Made by a program: the position numbers and the translations under genes
Shown: positions 37,751 to 47,413 of the stretch, in pieces
Numbering within the stretch: position 1 is the first letter of the stretch
Layout of the letters: each line of letters begins with the position of its first letter
Assembly: GCF_023715685.1 (NCBI RefSeq)
Contig: NZ_JAMBOQ010000005.1
Span: 304,001 to 368,000, forward strand
DNA from: Priestia aryabhattai
GTDB taxonomy: Bacteria > Bacillota > Bacilli > Bacillales > Bacillaceae_H
Length of the DNA stretch: 64,000 bases
Direction of reading: 5' to 3'
The notes under the pieces: generated by a model
Seen by the model: only the letters and a program-made list of their open reading frames with translations
Database searches by the model: none
What the model was told of the DNA's origin: nothing

Positions 37751-38920
37751 CGTTAAAGCTACTTTTAAGCGATTTAATCCTTCTTGAAGTTGTTCATGTG
37801 AACAACCAATGTTCAAACGGATAAAACCTTTTCCATATGTGGAACTGTATTTTTCGCCTTTTTCTACAGCGATTTTACCTTTTTCTAATAAGCGTTCATG
37901 TAATTCTTCTTCTGATAAATGTAGCTTGTTGCAGTCAATCCATAGTAAATAAGTTCCTTCTGGCTGAATGACTCGCAGTTCAGGCAAGTTCTCACTTATA
38001 AACAGCGTCACGAGATCTACATTTTTCTTCAGATACACAAGCAGTGCTTCTAGCCACTCTTCACCTTCTCTATAAGCTGCCTCTAATCCAATTATTCCGA
38101 ATGTGTTTAAATTAGAGAACCCTTGTTTTTGCTGCTGCTGAACATACTGTGTGCGCAGTTTCTCATTTGGAATAATAATAGCTGAAGCCTGAAGTCCCGG
38201 TATATTAAATGTTTTGCTAGGGGCCATACACGTAATGGTTCGATTGGCTGCATCTTCACTCACCATGCTGATGGGAACGTGTTTATAAGGCTGGTAAATT
38301 AGATCAGAATGGATTTCATCTGAAACAATTAACACATTGTATTTTTGACAAATATTAGCAATGTTCTTCAGTTCTTCTTTTGTCCACACGCGTCCTACTG
38401 GATTATGAGGATTGCAAAGAATCATTAATTTTACGCCTTCTGCAAATTTGTTCTCTAAATCTGCAAAGTCAATTTCGTATTTATCGCCTGCAAGTTTTAA
38501 CGGATTTTCAACAATTTCTCGATCATTTACCTTTATCATGTTAAAAAATGGAGTATAGACTGGAGGTTGAATTAAAATTGAATCTCCGGGTTCCGTAAAC
38601 GCTTGAATAGCCATACTCAGGGCAAATACAACCCCTGGACTGTATGTAATCCATTCATGATCAATGGTCCACTGATGTTTTTTTTCTACCCAAGAGGATA
38701 AAGCATTTGCCGTAGATTCAGTAGGGGAAGTGTAGCCGAAAATACCGTGTTTGACACGCTCATTAATGGTTTGAAGAACATTGGGCGGCGCTTGGAAATC
38801 CATATCAGCTACCCAAAAAGGCAGAACATCTTTTGCCCCAAAAACGATATCAGTCTTGTCCCACTTTACGGACTGCGTACCTGTACGATTAATTAATTGA
38901 TCAAAAGAATAAGTAGACAA
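37748..38920 (-). CDS. patB: PatB/MalY-type cystathionine beta-lyase
   Basis: PLP-dependent C-S lyase of 390 residues that releases homocysteine from cystathionine. The PLP Lys is in APSKTFNIPGLQ; CNPHNPVGRVW and VSDEIHSDL supply the fold-I Asn and Asp. The TTG at 38920 is the start: AAAGGGGG lies eight bases upstream and MSTYSFDQLINRTGTQSVKWD (shown in part) is the family N-terminus. Neighbour yugF upstream as in B. subtilis. It links sulfur metabolism to methionine. Confidence 0.9.
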   Translation of the reverse strand: MSTYSFDQLINRTGTQSVKWDKTDIVFGAKDVLPFWVADMDFQAPPNVLQTINERVKHGIFGYTSPTESTANALSSWVEKKHQWTIDHEWITYSPGVVFALSMAIQAFTEPGDSILIQPPVYTPFFNMIKVNDREIVENPLKLAGDKYEIDFADLENKFAEGVKLMILCNPHNPVGRVWTKEELKNIANICQKYNVLIVSDEIHSDLIYQPYKHVPISMVSEDAANRTITCMAPSKTFNIPGLQASAIIIPNEKLRTQYVQQQQKQGFSNLNTFGIIGLEAAYREGEEWLEALLVYLKKNVDLVTLFISENLPELRVIQPEGTYLLWIDCNKLHLSEEELHERLLEKGKIAVEKGEKYSSTYGKGFIRLNIGCSHEQLQEGLNRLKVALT

Positions 38921-39088
38921 TAAAAGTACCCCCTTTTTTAATATAATAGTTTGATTATTTTTAATGCGTTTGTCAACGAAGTTAACTTGAGAAGGAAATA
39001 AAGAAAGTGAAAAAATTTCTGAAGCACCAATAACAAACTTTTTATTAAAATTAGCGCCTCGTGTGAAATATAAGAACCCGCCCCGTCA

Positions 39089-39937
39089 TTATTGAGACAG
39101 GGCTTTTTCACCGTACAAGAAATTGACCATATGTGACTGCACAATGTCCGGACACTCTTCTGGTAAAAGATGTCCAATTTCCTTTAAAGATATAAAGGTA
39201 GAGTCTTTTAAATCATCTCTTAACTTACGTCCGAGATGTAGAGGAACCACTCGGTCTTCTTCTCCCCAAATGAGTAAACTCGGTTTTTTTATGTGCTGCA
39301 AATCCTTTGATGGTAGGTCTCCTTCTCGATCACGAATCATTCTTGTTAAAGCCATAAATGTACGGTCATCCAAAAACGGTTCAGTATAGCCATCAATCAT
39401 TTCTTCGTCGATTAACTTATGATCAAATACGACATTTTGCAAGTTACCTAGTACACCTTTGCGAGACAGCCACGTTTTTACCCACAGATAAAAGAAGGGA
39501 ACATAAGAAGACATGACCAACCCATAATGTGAGGGGCCTAAATAAGCTGAGCTGCACAGGAGAACTAGTTTTGATACGCAAGAAGGCTTTAATTTTGCTA
39601 CATTTAAACAAACCTGCCCTCCCATTGAGTGTCCCGATAGTACAACATCTTTCAACTTTAAATACTCAATTAACTCGATGACAATTCTGGCTAAATTTTC
39701 ATATGAATATTGAAAGGTCAACGATTTTTCACTTCGTCCAAATGGTGGAAGATCCAGCGTAATGATAGAAAACGTATCTTCAAATAAAGGAATTAAACGC
39801 CGAAAGCTAAAACTGGATGATAAAAAGCCGTGAATAAATACAATAGCTGGTTTATCAGGGTGGTAGTTATGGCATTCGTAGTAAACATTGACTCCATTAA
39901 AAGTACGTTGGTGGCAAGTAATTTTAGATTCAGTCAA
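39089..39937 (-). CDS. yugF: Alpha/beta-hydrolase YugF
   Basis: Esterase/hydrolase of 282 residues. Oxyanion strand VFIHGFLSS, nucleophile Ser in SGHSMGGQ, acid Asp in WGEEDRVVP and His in EIGHLLPEE make a complete triad. Substrate unknown. The start is TTG at 39937 with GGAG nine bases upstream. It precedes patB on the same strand with a 168-bp gap. Confidence 0.85.
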   Translation of the reverse strand: MTESKITCHQRTFNGVNVYYECHNYHPDKPAIVFIHGFLSSSFSFRRLIPLFEDTFSIITLDLPPFGRSEKSLTFQYSYENLARIVIELIEYLKLKDVVLSGHSMGGQVCLNVAKLKPSCVSKLVLLCSSAYLGPSHYGLVMSSYVPFFYLWVKTWLSRKGVLGNLQNVVFDHKLIDEEMIDGYTEPFLDDRTFMALTRMIRDREGDLPSKDLQHIKKPSLLIWGEEDRVVPLHLGRKLRDDLKDSTFISLKEIGHLLPEECPDIVQSHMVNFLYGEKALSQ

Positions 39938-40095
39938 TTTGTTTCACTCCATCTTTTTCTTTCTAGTCTGTCCTAATTTCCAGCAATCTATAAAATGAAA
40001 CTCAATTACCGGTATAGATTTCACATTAAAGATGTGTTTAAATTTGATATAATGGAAAAAGTGAAAAAATTTAATCGTTGTAGGAGGGGAACGCG

Positions 40096-40596
40096 GTGTT
40101 CTTAGAAGAAAAAGAGTTAGAAATTTTAGAAATTCTAGAAAAAAATAGCCGTATTTCAATAGATAGTATTTCAAAAATGGTGGATTTAACGTTTGAAGAA
40201 ACCTCTAATATTGTTAAAAAGCTAGAGAGAGAAAAGGTAATTGTGCAATATTCAGCTGATATTAACTGGAGACGAGTAGATGGACATGAGGGCGTCACGG
40301 CTATGATAGATGTAAAAGTTGCGCCAAAGCGAGGAGTAGGCTTTGACGAGATTGCAGAGCGCATCTATCGTTTTCAAGAAGTGAAATCCGTGTACCTAAT
40401 GTCAGGAGCATATGATTTGTCTGTTATTATTGAAGAAAAATCAATGTCTGAAGTAGCATTTTTTGTTTCCGAAAAGCTTTCTACACTAGACTCTGTTTTA
40501 TCTACAACGACTCACTTTATTATGAAAAAATACAAGCACGATGGTACCATCTACGACCAAGGCGATGAAGATCGCAGAATCGTGGTGTCTCCGTAA
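40096..40596 (+). CDS. alaR: Lrp/AsnC-family regulator AlaR
   Basis: 166-residue transcriptional regulator: N-terminal winged helix-turn-helix (LEILEKNSRISIDSISKMVDL) and C-terminal RAM effector domain (YRFQEVKSVYLMSGAYDLSVII). In B. subtilis AlaR (YugG) activates alanine aminotransferase synthesis. The GTG at 40096 has AGGAGGGG nine bases upstream. Its stop overlaps the alaT start (TAATG), so regulator and target are coupled, and autoregulation is likely. Confidence 0.92.
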   Translation: MFLEEKELEILEILEKNSRISIDSISKMVDLTFEETSNIVKKLEREKVIVQYSADINWRRVDGHEGVTAMIDVKVAPKRGVGFDEIAERIYRFQEVKSVYLMSGAYDLSVIIEEKSMSEVAFFVSEKLSTLDSVLSTTTHFIMKKYKHDGTIYDQGDEDRRIVVSP

Positions 40597-41756
40597 TGAA
40601 AGAGCGTTTGTCAACAACTGTACAACAGCTGAAACCTTCAGGTATTCGCCGTTTTTTTGATTTAGCAGCAAGTATGGATAACGTCATCTCTCTTGGAGTA
40701 GGTGAACCTGATTTTGTCACATCTTGGGCTGTTCGAGAAGCGAGTATTTTATCGTTGGAAAGAGGATATACCTCTTATACAGCAAATGCGGGGCTTTTAG
40801 AGCTCCGCTTTGAAATTATGAAGTATATGAAAAGGAATTTTAACGTCTCGTATGATTATAAAGATGATATTATTGTGACCGTTGGAGGAAGTCAGGCTTT
40901 AGACATTACAATGCGAGCTTTGATTAACCCTGAAGATGAGATTATTGTCGTGGAGCCAAACTTTGTGTCTTACAGCCCGTTAATTTCTCTAGCAGGAGGA
41001 GTTCCTGTGGCAATTGAAACAACGGAAGAAACAGAGTTTAAGCTACAGCCTAGACAGATTGAAGAAGTCATTACAAGCAACACGAAAGCCCTTCTTTTAT
41101 GCTCTCCTAATAATCCAACAGGAAGCTCACTATCTAAAGAAGAGCTGCAGGCTATTGCGGATATTGTAATAAAGCATGACTTGCTTGTTATCACGGATGA
41201 AATATATGCAGAATTAACATATGATGAAGAATTTACATCTATTGCTTCTTTAGAAGGAATGAAAGAACGAACTATTATTATTTCTGGCTTTTCTAAAGGG
41301 TTTGCCATGACTGGATGGCGTCTTGGGTACATATGTGCACCAACTGAGATTGCTAAAGCAATGCTGAAAATTCATCAGTATACAATGATGTGTGCGCCTA
41401 CCATGGCACAATATGGAGCAATTGAAGCACTACAAAATGGGCAGCATGACGTAGAAGAGATGAGAAAAAGCTATCGCAGAAGACGGAACTTTATGGTGAA
41501 GTCATTAAATCAAATTGGTCTGGAATGCCATTCTCCCGGAGGAGCGTTCTATGTGTTCCCGTCTATCAAGAAAACTGGATTGTCATCAGAAGAATTTGCT
41601 GAGCAGCTTTTGCTTGAAGAGCGAGTAGCCGTGGTACCAGGCAATGTATTTGGAAAAGGCGGAGAGGGACATATTCGCTGTTCATACGCCTCTTCAATGG
41701 AATCATTAGAAGAATCCATAAAACGGATTAGCCGTTTTGTTGAAAATAAGTTATAA
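40596..41756 (+). CDS. alaT: Alanine aminotransferase AlaT
   Basis: Class I PLP aminotransferase, 386 residues, predicted to interconvert pyruvate and alanine. The PLP Lys is in SGFSKGFAMTGWRLGY; the family Asn and Asp/Tyr are in SPNNPTGSS and ITDEIYAEL. Coupled to alaR by a one-base overlap. The B. subtilis counterpart is yugH. Substrate is inferred from the regulator neighbour and the family. Confidence 0.9.
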   Translation: MKERLSTTVQQLKPSGIRRFFDLAASMDNVISLGVGEPDFVTSWAVREASILSLERGYTSYTANAGLLELRFEIMKYMKRNFNVSYDYKDDIIVTVGGSQALDITMRALINPEDEIIVVEPNFVSYSPLISLAGGVPVAIETTEETEFKLQPRQIEEVITSNTKALLLCSPNNPTGSSLSKEELQAIADIVIKHDLLVITDEIYAELTYDEEFTSIASLEGMKERTIIISGFSKGFAMTGWRLGYICAPTEIAKAMLKIHQYTMMCAPTMAQYGAIEALQNGQHDVEEMRKSYRRRRNFMVKSLNQIGLECHSPGGAFYVFPSIKKTGLSSEEFAEQLLLEERVAVVPGNVFGKGGEGHIRCSYASSMESLEESIKRISRFVENKL

Positions 41757-41763
41757 TAAAAAT

Positions 41764-41811
41764 AAGATATTATGTCATATCGTATAGACGGTTTGATATA
41801 ATATCTTTTTT
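41764..41811 (+). terminator. Terminator after alaT
   Basis: AAGATATTAT on the left pairs with ATAATATCTT on the right through an imperfect long hairpin; six T follow. Confidence 0.65.
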
Positions 41812-41884
41812 GCTATGATGAAATGTAGTGTTAGTTTATATTTGTGACGAAATTGGTAAATAATAAATATAGTATAACTACTTT

Positions 41885-41913
41885 TTGATTCAATCTATGA
41901 ACTGTGCTATAAT
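41885..41913 (+). promoter_or_regulatory. Sigma-A promoter of yugI
   Basis: TTGATT (41885-41890), 17-bp spacer ending in TGC, TATAAT (41908-41913): an almost ideal extended -10 promoter about 50 bp before yugI. Confidence 0.8.
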
Positions 41914-41963
41914 TTTAAATTGGCTATAATGGTGAAAATAATAAGGTATCTAGGAGTGTTTAT

Positions 41964-42365
41964 ATGTCAAAATTTGAAATCGGTACTGTTACAAAAGGTA
42001 AAGTAACAGGAATTCAACCATACGGTGCATTCGTTGCATTAAATGAAGAAACTCAAGGATTAGTTCATATCTCAGAAGTAAAACATGGCTTCGTTAAAGA
42101 TATTAACGAACATTTATCAGTAGGAGACGAAGTAAACGTTAAAGTTTTATCTGTTGATGAGTCAACTGGTAAAATTGGTTTATCTATTCGTGCAACTGAG
42201 CCAGCTCCAGAAAAAACTGAAGCTTCTGCACCTAAAAAACCTGCTAAAAAGCGTCAAGGTCAAGCAACAGTTCATACTGAATCTACTCAAGGATTCAACA
42301 CATTAAAAGAAAAATTAGAAGAGTGGATTGAGCAATCAAACCGCGAAGATCTAATTAAGAAATAA
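41964..42365 (+). CDS. yugI: S1-domain RNA-binding protein YugI (GSP13)
   Basis: 133-residue protein with one S1 OB-fold domain (EIGTVTKGKVTGIQPYGAFVAL, VHISEVKHGF, VKVLSVDESTGKIGLSI), followed by a Lys/Ala/Pro-rich linker and a C-terminal helix. Binds RNA or ribosomes and is a general stress protein in B. subtilis. AGGAG precedes the ATG (TCTAGGAGTGTTTATATG). A strong constitutive-looking promoter and a terminator flank it. Confidence 0.9.
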   Translation: MSKFEIGTVTKGKVTGIQPYGAFVALNEETQGLVHISEVKHGFVKDINEHLSVGDEVNVKVLSVDESTGKIGLSIRATEPAPEKTEASAPKKPAKKRQGQATVHTESTQGFNTLKEKLEEWIEQSNREDLIKK

Positions 42366-42402
42366 GAAAAAAAGAAGGATAGCTTAGCTATCCTTCTTTT
42401 TT
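42366..42402. terminator. Bidirectional terminator between yugI and yuzA
   Basis: AAAAAAAGAAGGATAGC pairs with GCTATCCTTCTTTTTTT across TTA. Confidence 0.93.
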
Positions 42403-42632
42403 TAATGTTCCGTTCTAGGTTCTGTACGCTCTACTTCAGCAGAAGGTTTAAATAATAGACCTAGGTTAATCAGTCCTGCGATTCCAACCAATCCATAAAT
42501 AATGCGTGAGAAAGCAGATGTTTGACCGCCGAAGATTGCTGCTACTAAATCAAATTGAAAAAAGCCAATAAGTCCCCAGTTAATTGCTCCAATAATCGTT
42601 AATACGAGCGCAATACGTTGAATACCACTCAT
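42402..42632 (-). CDS. yuzA: YuzA-like DUF378 membrane protein
   Basis: 76-residue protein with two hydrophobic helices around the DUF378 signature LTIIGAINWGLIGFFQFDLVA. Unknown function. AAGGAGGG precedes the ATG; locus matches B. subtilis yuzA. Confidence 0.85.
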   Translation of the reverse strand: MSGIQRIALVLTIIGAINWGLIGFFQFDLVAAIFGGQTSAFSRIIYGLVGIAGLINLGLLFKPSAEVERTEPRTEH

Positions 42633-42788
42633 GATGAACCCTCCTTATTTTTTAGTTCACTTATTAGCCTGCTTTTTTTTAGAGGGAAATATGCATATTT
42701 ACTTTTGGAAGATACAGACAAATAAACGTTCATTTGGGTGGGGTGAGCGTCTAGTCAACAGGGAATAATCTCTAGGAAGTCAATTTTC

Positions 42789-42817
42789 TTTACAATCAAA
42801 AAGTTGTTCTTCATAAT
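42789..42817 (+). promoter_or_regulatory. Promoter of yugJ
   Basis: TTTACA (42789-42794), 17-bp spacer, CATAAT (42812-42817), about 37 bp before the start. Confidence 0.6.
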
Positions 42818-42853
42818 GATGCATGTAATAAGGCTCGTAAGGAGGAGTTTATA

Positions 42854-44017
42854 GTGAAGAATTTTACATTTTATAATCCTACAAAATTAATTTTTGGTAA
42901 AGGTCAATTAGAGCAATTAAAAACAGAAGCAAGTCGCTTTGGTAAAAAGATATTATTAGTATACGGTGGAGGAAGCGTAAAACGCAGCGGTTTATACGAC
43001 CAAGTAATGGATGTACTGAACGATATGAATGCAGAAGTACATGAGTTAGCCGGAGTAGAGCCGAATCCTCGTCTAACAACTGTTCGCAAAGGAATCGATA
43101 TTTGTAAAGAAAACGATATTGAATTTTTACTTGCAGTAGGTGGAGGAAGCGTAATTGATTGTACAAAAGCAATCGCAGCAGGCGCAAAATATGATGGAGA
43201 CGTATGGGACATCATTAACCGCGACGTATTCGCAGCTGAAGCTCTTCCATTTGGAACAGTGCTAACGTTAGCAGCAACAGGTTCAGAAATGAATGCTGGT
43301 TCTGTTATTACAAATTGGGAAACACAAGAAAAATACGGTTGGGGCAGTCCGGCAACATTCCCTCAATTCTCTATTTTAGATCCAGTTAATACATTTACTG
43401 TACCAAAAAATCAAACAGTTTATGGTATGGTGGACATGATGAGCCACGTATTTGAACAATATTTCCATGATACAACAAATACGCCGCTTCAAGATCGCAT
43501 GTGTGAAGGAGTACTGCAAACGGTTATTGAAACGGGACCAAAATTATTAAATGACTTAGAGAACTACGAGTTACGTGAAACGATTTTATACAACGGTACA
43601 ATCGCATTAAACGGTATGTTACAAATGGGACACCAAGGCGATTGGGCCACTCACAATATTGAGCATGCGGTATCAGCTGTATATGACATTCCGCATGCAG
43701 GTGGATTGGCAATTTTATTCCCGAACTGGATGAAACACGTAATGGATGAGAACGTAGATCGCTTCAAGCAAGTAGCTGTACGCGTATTTAACGTAGACAC
43801 GGAAGGCAAGACAGATAAAGAAGTAGCACTTGAAGGTGTTGATAAGCTTCGTGAGTTCTGGTCAAGCCTAGGTGCACCAACTCGCTTAGCTGATTATGAT
43901 ATTGGTGAAGACAAATTAGATCTTATGGCTGATCGTGCGATGGCTAAAGGTGAATTTGGTAAATTTAAAAAATTAAACAAAGAAGATGTACTAGCAATCC
44001 TACGCGCTTCTTTATAA
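42854..44017 (+). CDS. yugJ: Iron-containing alcohol dehydrogenase YugJ (butanol dehydrogenase type)
   Basis: NAD(P)H-dependent group III dehydrogenase of 387 residues. Cofactor glycine motif [13 protein letters not shown], and metal ligands Asp and His in [13 protein letters not shown] plus [16 protein letters not shown] (shortened) with [13 protein letters not shown]. It reduces medium-chain aldehydes in relatives. The GTG at 42854 has GGAGGAG upstream. Strong own promoter and terminator, so a single gene. Confidence 0.92.
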   Translation: MKNFTFYNPTKLIFGKGQLEQLKTEASRFGKKILLVYGGGSVKRSGLYDQVMDVLNDMNAEVHELAGVEPNPRLTTVRKGIDICKENDIEFLLAVGGGSVIDCTKAIAAGAKYDGDVWDIINRDVFAAEALPFGTVLTLAATGSEMNAGSVITNWETQEKYGWGSPATFPQFSILDPVNTFTVPKNQTVYGMVDMMSHVFEQYFHDTTNTPLQDRMCEGVLQTVIETGPKLLNDLENYELRETILYNGTIALNGMLQMGHQGDWATHNIEHAVSAVYDIPHAGGLAILFPNWMKHVMDENVDRFKQVAVRVFNVDTEGKTDKEVALEGVDKLREFWSSLGAPTRLADYDIGEDKLDLMADRAMAKGEFGKFKKLNKEDVLAILRASL

Positions 44018-44025
44018 TGTTCTCG

Positions 44026-44062
44026 ATAAAAAATGCCGTGCAAACCGCACGGCGTTTTTTTT
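44026..44062. terminator. Bidirectional terminator yugJ / mrpG
   Basis: GCCGTGC pairs with GCACGGC across AAACC, flanked by A and T runs; ends the mrp operon on the other strand. Confidence 0.9.
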
Positions 44063-44429
44063 ATTCATGATGGGTAAGCTTTTTCTGCTGTTTTGTTTTC
44101 AAATCATCCCGAACGGTCTTATCAGAAAGAGGAACTCCGCTGTAATAAGCCGCTCTTCCTAGTAAATGTCCAGCAATAGGAGAGGTGATAAACACAAATA
44201 CAATCGCTAAAATTAACCGTGCACTAATGTGGCCAGTGTCAATCCAAAAGTAGAGTAAGCAGCCCACTAATATAAATAGGACGCCTAAGGTAGCACTTTT
44301 AGATGCAGCGTGGCTTCTTGTGTACGTATCAGGCAAGCGAATAAGCCCAATCATGGTCACAACTGTTAGAAGAGCCCCTATTAGTACCAAAGCTCCTACA
44401 ACGATTTCACTGATCACGTTCATATTCAA
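44061..44429 (-). CDS. mrpG: Mrp antiporter subunit G
   Basis: 122-residue membrane subunit of the Mrp (multiple resistance and pH) Na+/H+ antiporter, with three helices and the family pattern LIRLPDTYTRSHAASKSATLGVLF. It is the last gene of mrpABCDEFG. The start is either TTG 44429, six bases from GGAG, or ATG 44423, twelve bases away; both lie inside the end of mrpF. The C-terminal tail is rich in Lys. Confidence 0.93.
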   Translation of the reverse strand: MNMNVISEIVVGALVLIGALLTVVTMIGLIRLPDTYTRSHAASKSATLGVLFILVGCLLYFWIDTGHISARLILAIVFVFITSPIAGHLLGRAAYYSGVPLSDKTVRDDLKTKQQKKLTHHE

Positions 44430-44691
44430 TCACTTCTCCTTTCTCTAAAAACTTAGAAAAAGCAACGGTACCTACAAAGGCTATGATGCCTAGCAGTAAA
44501 ATTACTTCGAAAAAAGCCTGGGTTCGAAAAATAATCGAGATGATAGCCGTGATGGCAATGATGTTAATACCAATAGCATCAAGGGCCATTGCTCGATCAG
44601 CAGTTGACGGACCTTTTACAACTCGATAAACAAACCCAATAGTTGAAGCAGAAATGAGAAGGAGCGAAACGTTTAGAAAAATATCGAGCAT
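44407..44691 (-). CDS. mrpF: Mrp antiporter subunit F
   Basis: 94-residue, three-helix subunit with the family segment RVVKGPSTADRAMALDAIGIN. Directly abuts mrpE and overlaps mrpG, showing a tightly coupled operon. Needed for assembly and activity of the Mrp complex. Confidence 0.95.
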   Translation of the reverse strand: MLDIFLNVSLLLISASTIGFVYRVVKGPSTADRAMALDAIGINIIAITAIISIIFRTQAFFEVILLLGIIAFVGTVAFSKFLEKGEVIEYERDQ

Positions 44692-45168
44692 TTAACGACT
44701 CACCTCCATAATAGCTTTTTCGAATGTTTGCTGAATATCTGTAATAATGTCATCAATATCGTCTGTATTGATTGCATGAATATAAATAGTAGAATTATCA
44801 TCTGACACATCCATCACCAGTGTGCCCGGCGTTAGCGTAATTAAAAGAGAAAGAATGGTAATTTCCCATTCGCTCTCCAGTCGGGTTGGCATTGCAAAGA
44901 TGGCTGGCTGAATATTTAATTTAGGACGTAATACGTCTTTAGTAACTGCAATATTGGCTTTGAATAATTCTCGTATGAAAATAAACAGTAGCTTAATAAT
45001 CGCATACACTTTATGCAAGTAAAAACGTCTGTGAAAAAAACGGCGGAAAACAAACAGCAGTACCGCTCCCCAGAAAAATCCTATAATAAAAGAAGGTAGT
45101 GTCCAAATCCCTCTCAAAAACATCCATGTGAATGCAATGATCACGTTTAATAATAGTTGAAATGACAT
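44692..45168 (-). CDS. mrpE: Mrp antiporter subunit E
   Basis: 158-residue membrane subunit with two to three helices at the N-terminus and the family segment LSLLITLTPGTLVMDVSDD. AAAGGAG at the end of mrpD serves the ATG. Six bases separate the mrpD stop from this start. Confidence 0.95.
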   Translation of the reverse strand: MSFQLLLNVIIAFTWMFLRGIWTLPSFIIGFFWGAVLLFVFRRFFHRRFYLHKVYAIIKLLFIFIRELFKANIAVTKDVLRPKLNIQPAIFAMPTRLESEWEITILSLLITLTPGTLVMDVSDDNSTIYIHAINTDDIDDIITDIQQTFEKAIMEVSR

Positions 45169-45174
45169 GCAGAT

Positions 45175-46659
45175 CTACTCCTTTAACACCGATTGGATAT
45201 AAATTGAAGGATCCATAAGCGTTTGAGCGGCTGTTGACACATAAGGAATAACAGCTTCTGCACCTAGTCCTAAAAAGACAGAAACAGCAAGTAAGATAGC
45301 CGATGGGTATAGTATGCATTTAAGGGATACTTTTTCCTGCTCAGAAGAAAGCTTAGGTTCACCCCAGAAGCAGCTCATGAAAATCTTAATGGCAGAATAT
45401 AAAACGAGCAGGCTTGAAACTAGTAAAACCGCTACAAACGTGTAGCTCTCTGATTCTAAGCCGCCTTGAACTAAAAGGAATTTTCCAATAAAGCCGCTTA
45501 GGGGAGGTATTCCTGCCAACGAAATAGTAGCGATAAAAAACATCCAGCCAAGCAGCGGATAATCTTTAATTAACCCACCCATTTTCTTTAATTTTGTTGT
45601 TCCAGTTATTCGAATGATGCTTCCAGCAAGAAGGAATAGAGTTGCTTTAATAATCATGTCGTGAATTAAATAATAAATGGCTCCTTCAAAACCCGCTTTT
45701 GTTGTTAAAGTCACACCGTAGACAATTACTCCTACAGCAATAATAATGTTATAAATTAAAATTTTATTAACATCCGAATAAGCAATGGCGCCTACTGCCC
45801 CAACAACGATAGTCAAAAGCGCAACGTAACCGATAATTTGATGAGTGAATTCAGGATGGTGATAAAACATTAAAGTGAAAGTCCTGAAAATAGAATAAAC
45901 TCCTACTTTTGTTAGCAAAGCACCAAACAATCCGATAATAACGGGTGGAGGCGCACTGTACGAACCTGGAAGCCAAAAATACATTGGAAATAAAGCTGCT
46001 TTTAATGCAAATACAATAAATAAAAGCATCCCAATGGTTGTTAAAATTCCTGGCTGGTTAGCCTCTGCAATTCGTTGTGAAAGGTCTGCCATGTTGAGAG
46101 TTCCTGTTACGGCGTACAAATAAGCAACAGCAATTACAAACAAAGCGGATGAAATTACATTGACTAAAATATACTTAAGAGACTCTCGAAGCTGTGCTTT
46201 TGTACCGCCAATTACAATAAGAGCGTACGAAGACATAAGCATGACTTCAAAAAAGACAAATAAGTTAAAGATATCACCTGTTAAGAAGGCGCCAAATACG
46301 CCTACTAATAAAAACTGCACAAACGAATAAAAGTAAAAACGTTCACGTCTTTCGCCAATTGTATGAAAAGCAAAAAGAACGCAGCATAGTGTTACGATAC
46401 TAGCAGCAAGTACGAGAAGGGAAGCAAACATGTCCGCTACTAGAATAATTCCAAAAGGAGGTTTCCAGTTCCCAAGCTCGTGAGTTAAAACACCTTTTGA
46501 TTGAACCAACTGTACTAAATATGCAGCAAAAACGGTGGTGGTGATTAATGATAAAACACTGACTATCCTTTGAAGTTTAATATTGTCTTTGAAAAAAATG
46601 AGCACAACACCTACAACAAACGGGATAAGCAGTGGGATGATTACAAGATTACTCGTCAT
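45175..46659 (-). CDS. mrpD: Mrp antiporter subunit D (NuoN-like)
   Basis: 494-residue polytopic proton-conducting subunit related to complex I subunits NuoL/M/N, with about 14 helices. Conserved membrane Lys/Glu regions are in GDIFNLFVFFEVMLMSSYAL and ALKAALFPMYFWLPGSYSAPP (shortened), and HDMIIKATLFLLAG. The real start is ATG 46659, eight bases after GGGGG. The frame is open far upstream to 47007, but that part is a shadow of mrpC. Confidence 0.96.
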   Translation of the reverse strand: MTSNLVIIPLLIPFVVGVVLIFFKDNIKLQRIVSVLSLITTTVFAAYLVQLVQSKGVLTHELGNWKPPFGIILVADMFASLLVLAASIVTLCCVLFAFHTIGERRERFYFYSFVQFLLVGVFGAFLTGDIFNLFVFFEVMLMSSYALIVIGGTKAQLRESLKYILVNVISSALFVIAVAYLYAVTGTLNMADLSQRIAEANQPGILTTIGMLLFIVFALKAALFPMYFWLPGSYSAPPPVIIGLFGALLTKVGVYSIFRTFTLMFYHHPEFTHQIIGYVALLTIVVGAVGAIAYSDVNKILIYNIIIAVGVIVYGVTLTTKAGFEGAIYYLIHDMIIKATLFLLAGSIIRITGTTKLKKMGGLIKDYPLLGWMFFIATISLAGIPPLSGFIGKFLLVQGGLESESYTFVAVLLVSSLLVLYSAIKIFMSCFWGEPKLSSEQEKVSLKCILYPSAILLAVSVFLGLGAEAVIPYVSTAAQTLMDPSIYIQSVLKE

Positions 46660-46661
46660 GT

Positions 46662-46991
46662 TCATTTCCCCCTTAACTTGTCCATATCGTCTGTTCCGAG
46701 TTCTTGATAAGCCCTGTAAGCTAGTACAAGAAAAAAAGAAGTGACGCCAAAGCTTATGACAATGGCAGTTAAAATTAGTGCTTGAGGTAAAGGATCTGTA
46801 TAAGAAGAAGCCTTTTCTCCTAGAAGGGGAACGCTTCCCCCTTTTAATCCGCCCATCGTTAAAATCAATAGGTGAACACCGTGGCTTAATAAGCCTGTTC
46901 CAATAATAATTCGCAGTAAACTGCGGGATAACATGAGATATACAGCGGCAGTGAATAGAATTCCCGCCACTATGGACATTAATATTTCCAC
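46662..46991 (-). CDS. mrpC: Mrp antiporter subunit C (NuoK-like)
   Basis: 109-residue NuoK-like subunit with three helices and segment PLPQALILTAIVISFGVTSF. The GTG start at 46991 overlaps the mrpB stop by one base (TAGTG), with GGAGAG upstream; the N-terminus MEILM matches relatives. Ends right before mrpD. Confidence 0.95.
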   Translation of the reverse strand: MEILMSIVAGILFTAAVYLMLSRSLLRIIIGTGLLSHGVHLLILTMGGLKGGSVPLLGEKASSYTDPLPQALILTAIVISFGVTSFFLVLAYRAYQELGTDDMDKLRGK

Positions 46992-47413
46992 TATTCACTC
47001 TCTCCAATCGTTTGAATAATGGTCATTGTAACACCAACAACTACTAGATATACGCCTAAATCAAATAGTACCACTGTAGCTAAAGATGTTTTCCCGAGAA
47101 GAGGAAGGTTAAAATAGCTGTACGTGTGAGTTAGAAATGGAACTTTGAAAATAAATGACCCCAGCCCCGTTAAAATCGCTAGCAGCAATCCGGAAGCCGC
47201 AACTTTCTTATAATCAAGTGGGATGACTTTCGATACGGTTTTTATATCGAAAGCCAGCAGTAGTAATACAAGGGCAGCTGAGGTAGTAAGTCCCCCAACA
47301 AACCCTCCTCCAGGTGTATAATGACCTGCAAAGAAGAGATGAATGGCAAAAATGATAATAATGAACGTGACTACTTTCGTTGTTGTTTGTAAAATCAAAT
47401 CATTTTTTTTCAC
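46991..47413 (-). CDS. mrpB: Mrp antiporter subunit B
   Basis: 140-residue membrane subunit with four helices and the family core GHYTPGGGFVGGL. The GTG at 47413 overlaps the mrpA stop (GTGA), with GGAGG seven bases upstream. The longer frame to 47476 is inside mrpA and rejected. Confidence 0.95.
   Translation of the reverse strand: MKKNDLILQTTTKVVTFIIIIFAIHLFFAGHYTPGGGFVGGLTTSAALVLLLLAFDIKTVSKVIPLDYKKVAASGLLLAILTGLGSFIFKVPFLTHTYSYFNLPLLGKTSLATVVLFDLGVYLVVVGVTMTIIQTIGESE

Noticed and set aside
39072-39108. Hairpin GCCCCGTC/GACAGGGC with TTTTT on the plus strand at the end of yugF
   Set aside because: It has terminator form only on the strand with no upstream gene; on the yugF strand the T run is poor. 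Too uncertain to list as a terminator.
45175-47007. A 610-codon minus-strand frame suggesting a large fusion protein
   Set aside because: The first 116 codons are a shadow of mrpC in another frame with no family sense; MrpD begins at ATG 46659 with its own ribosome-binding site.
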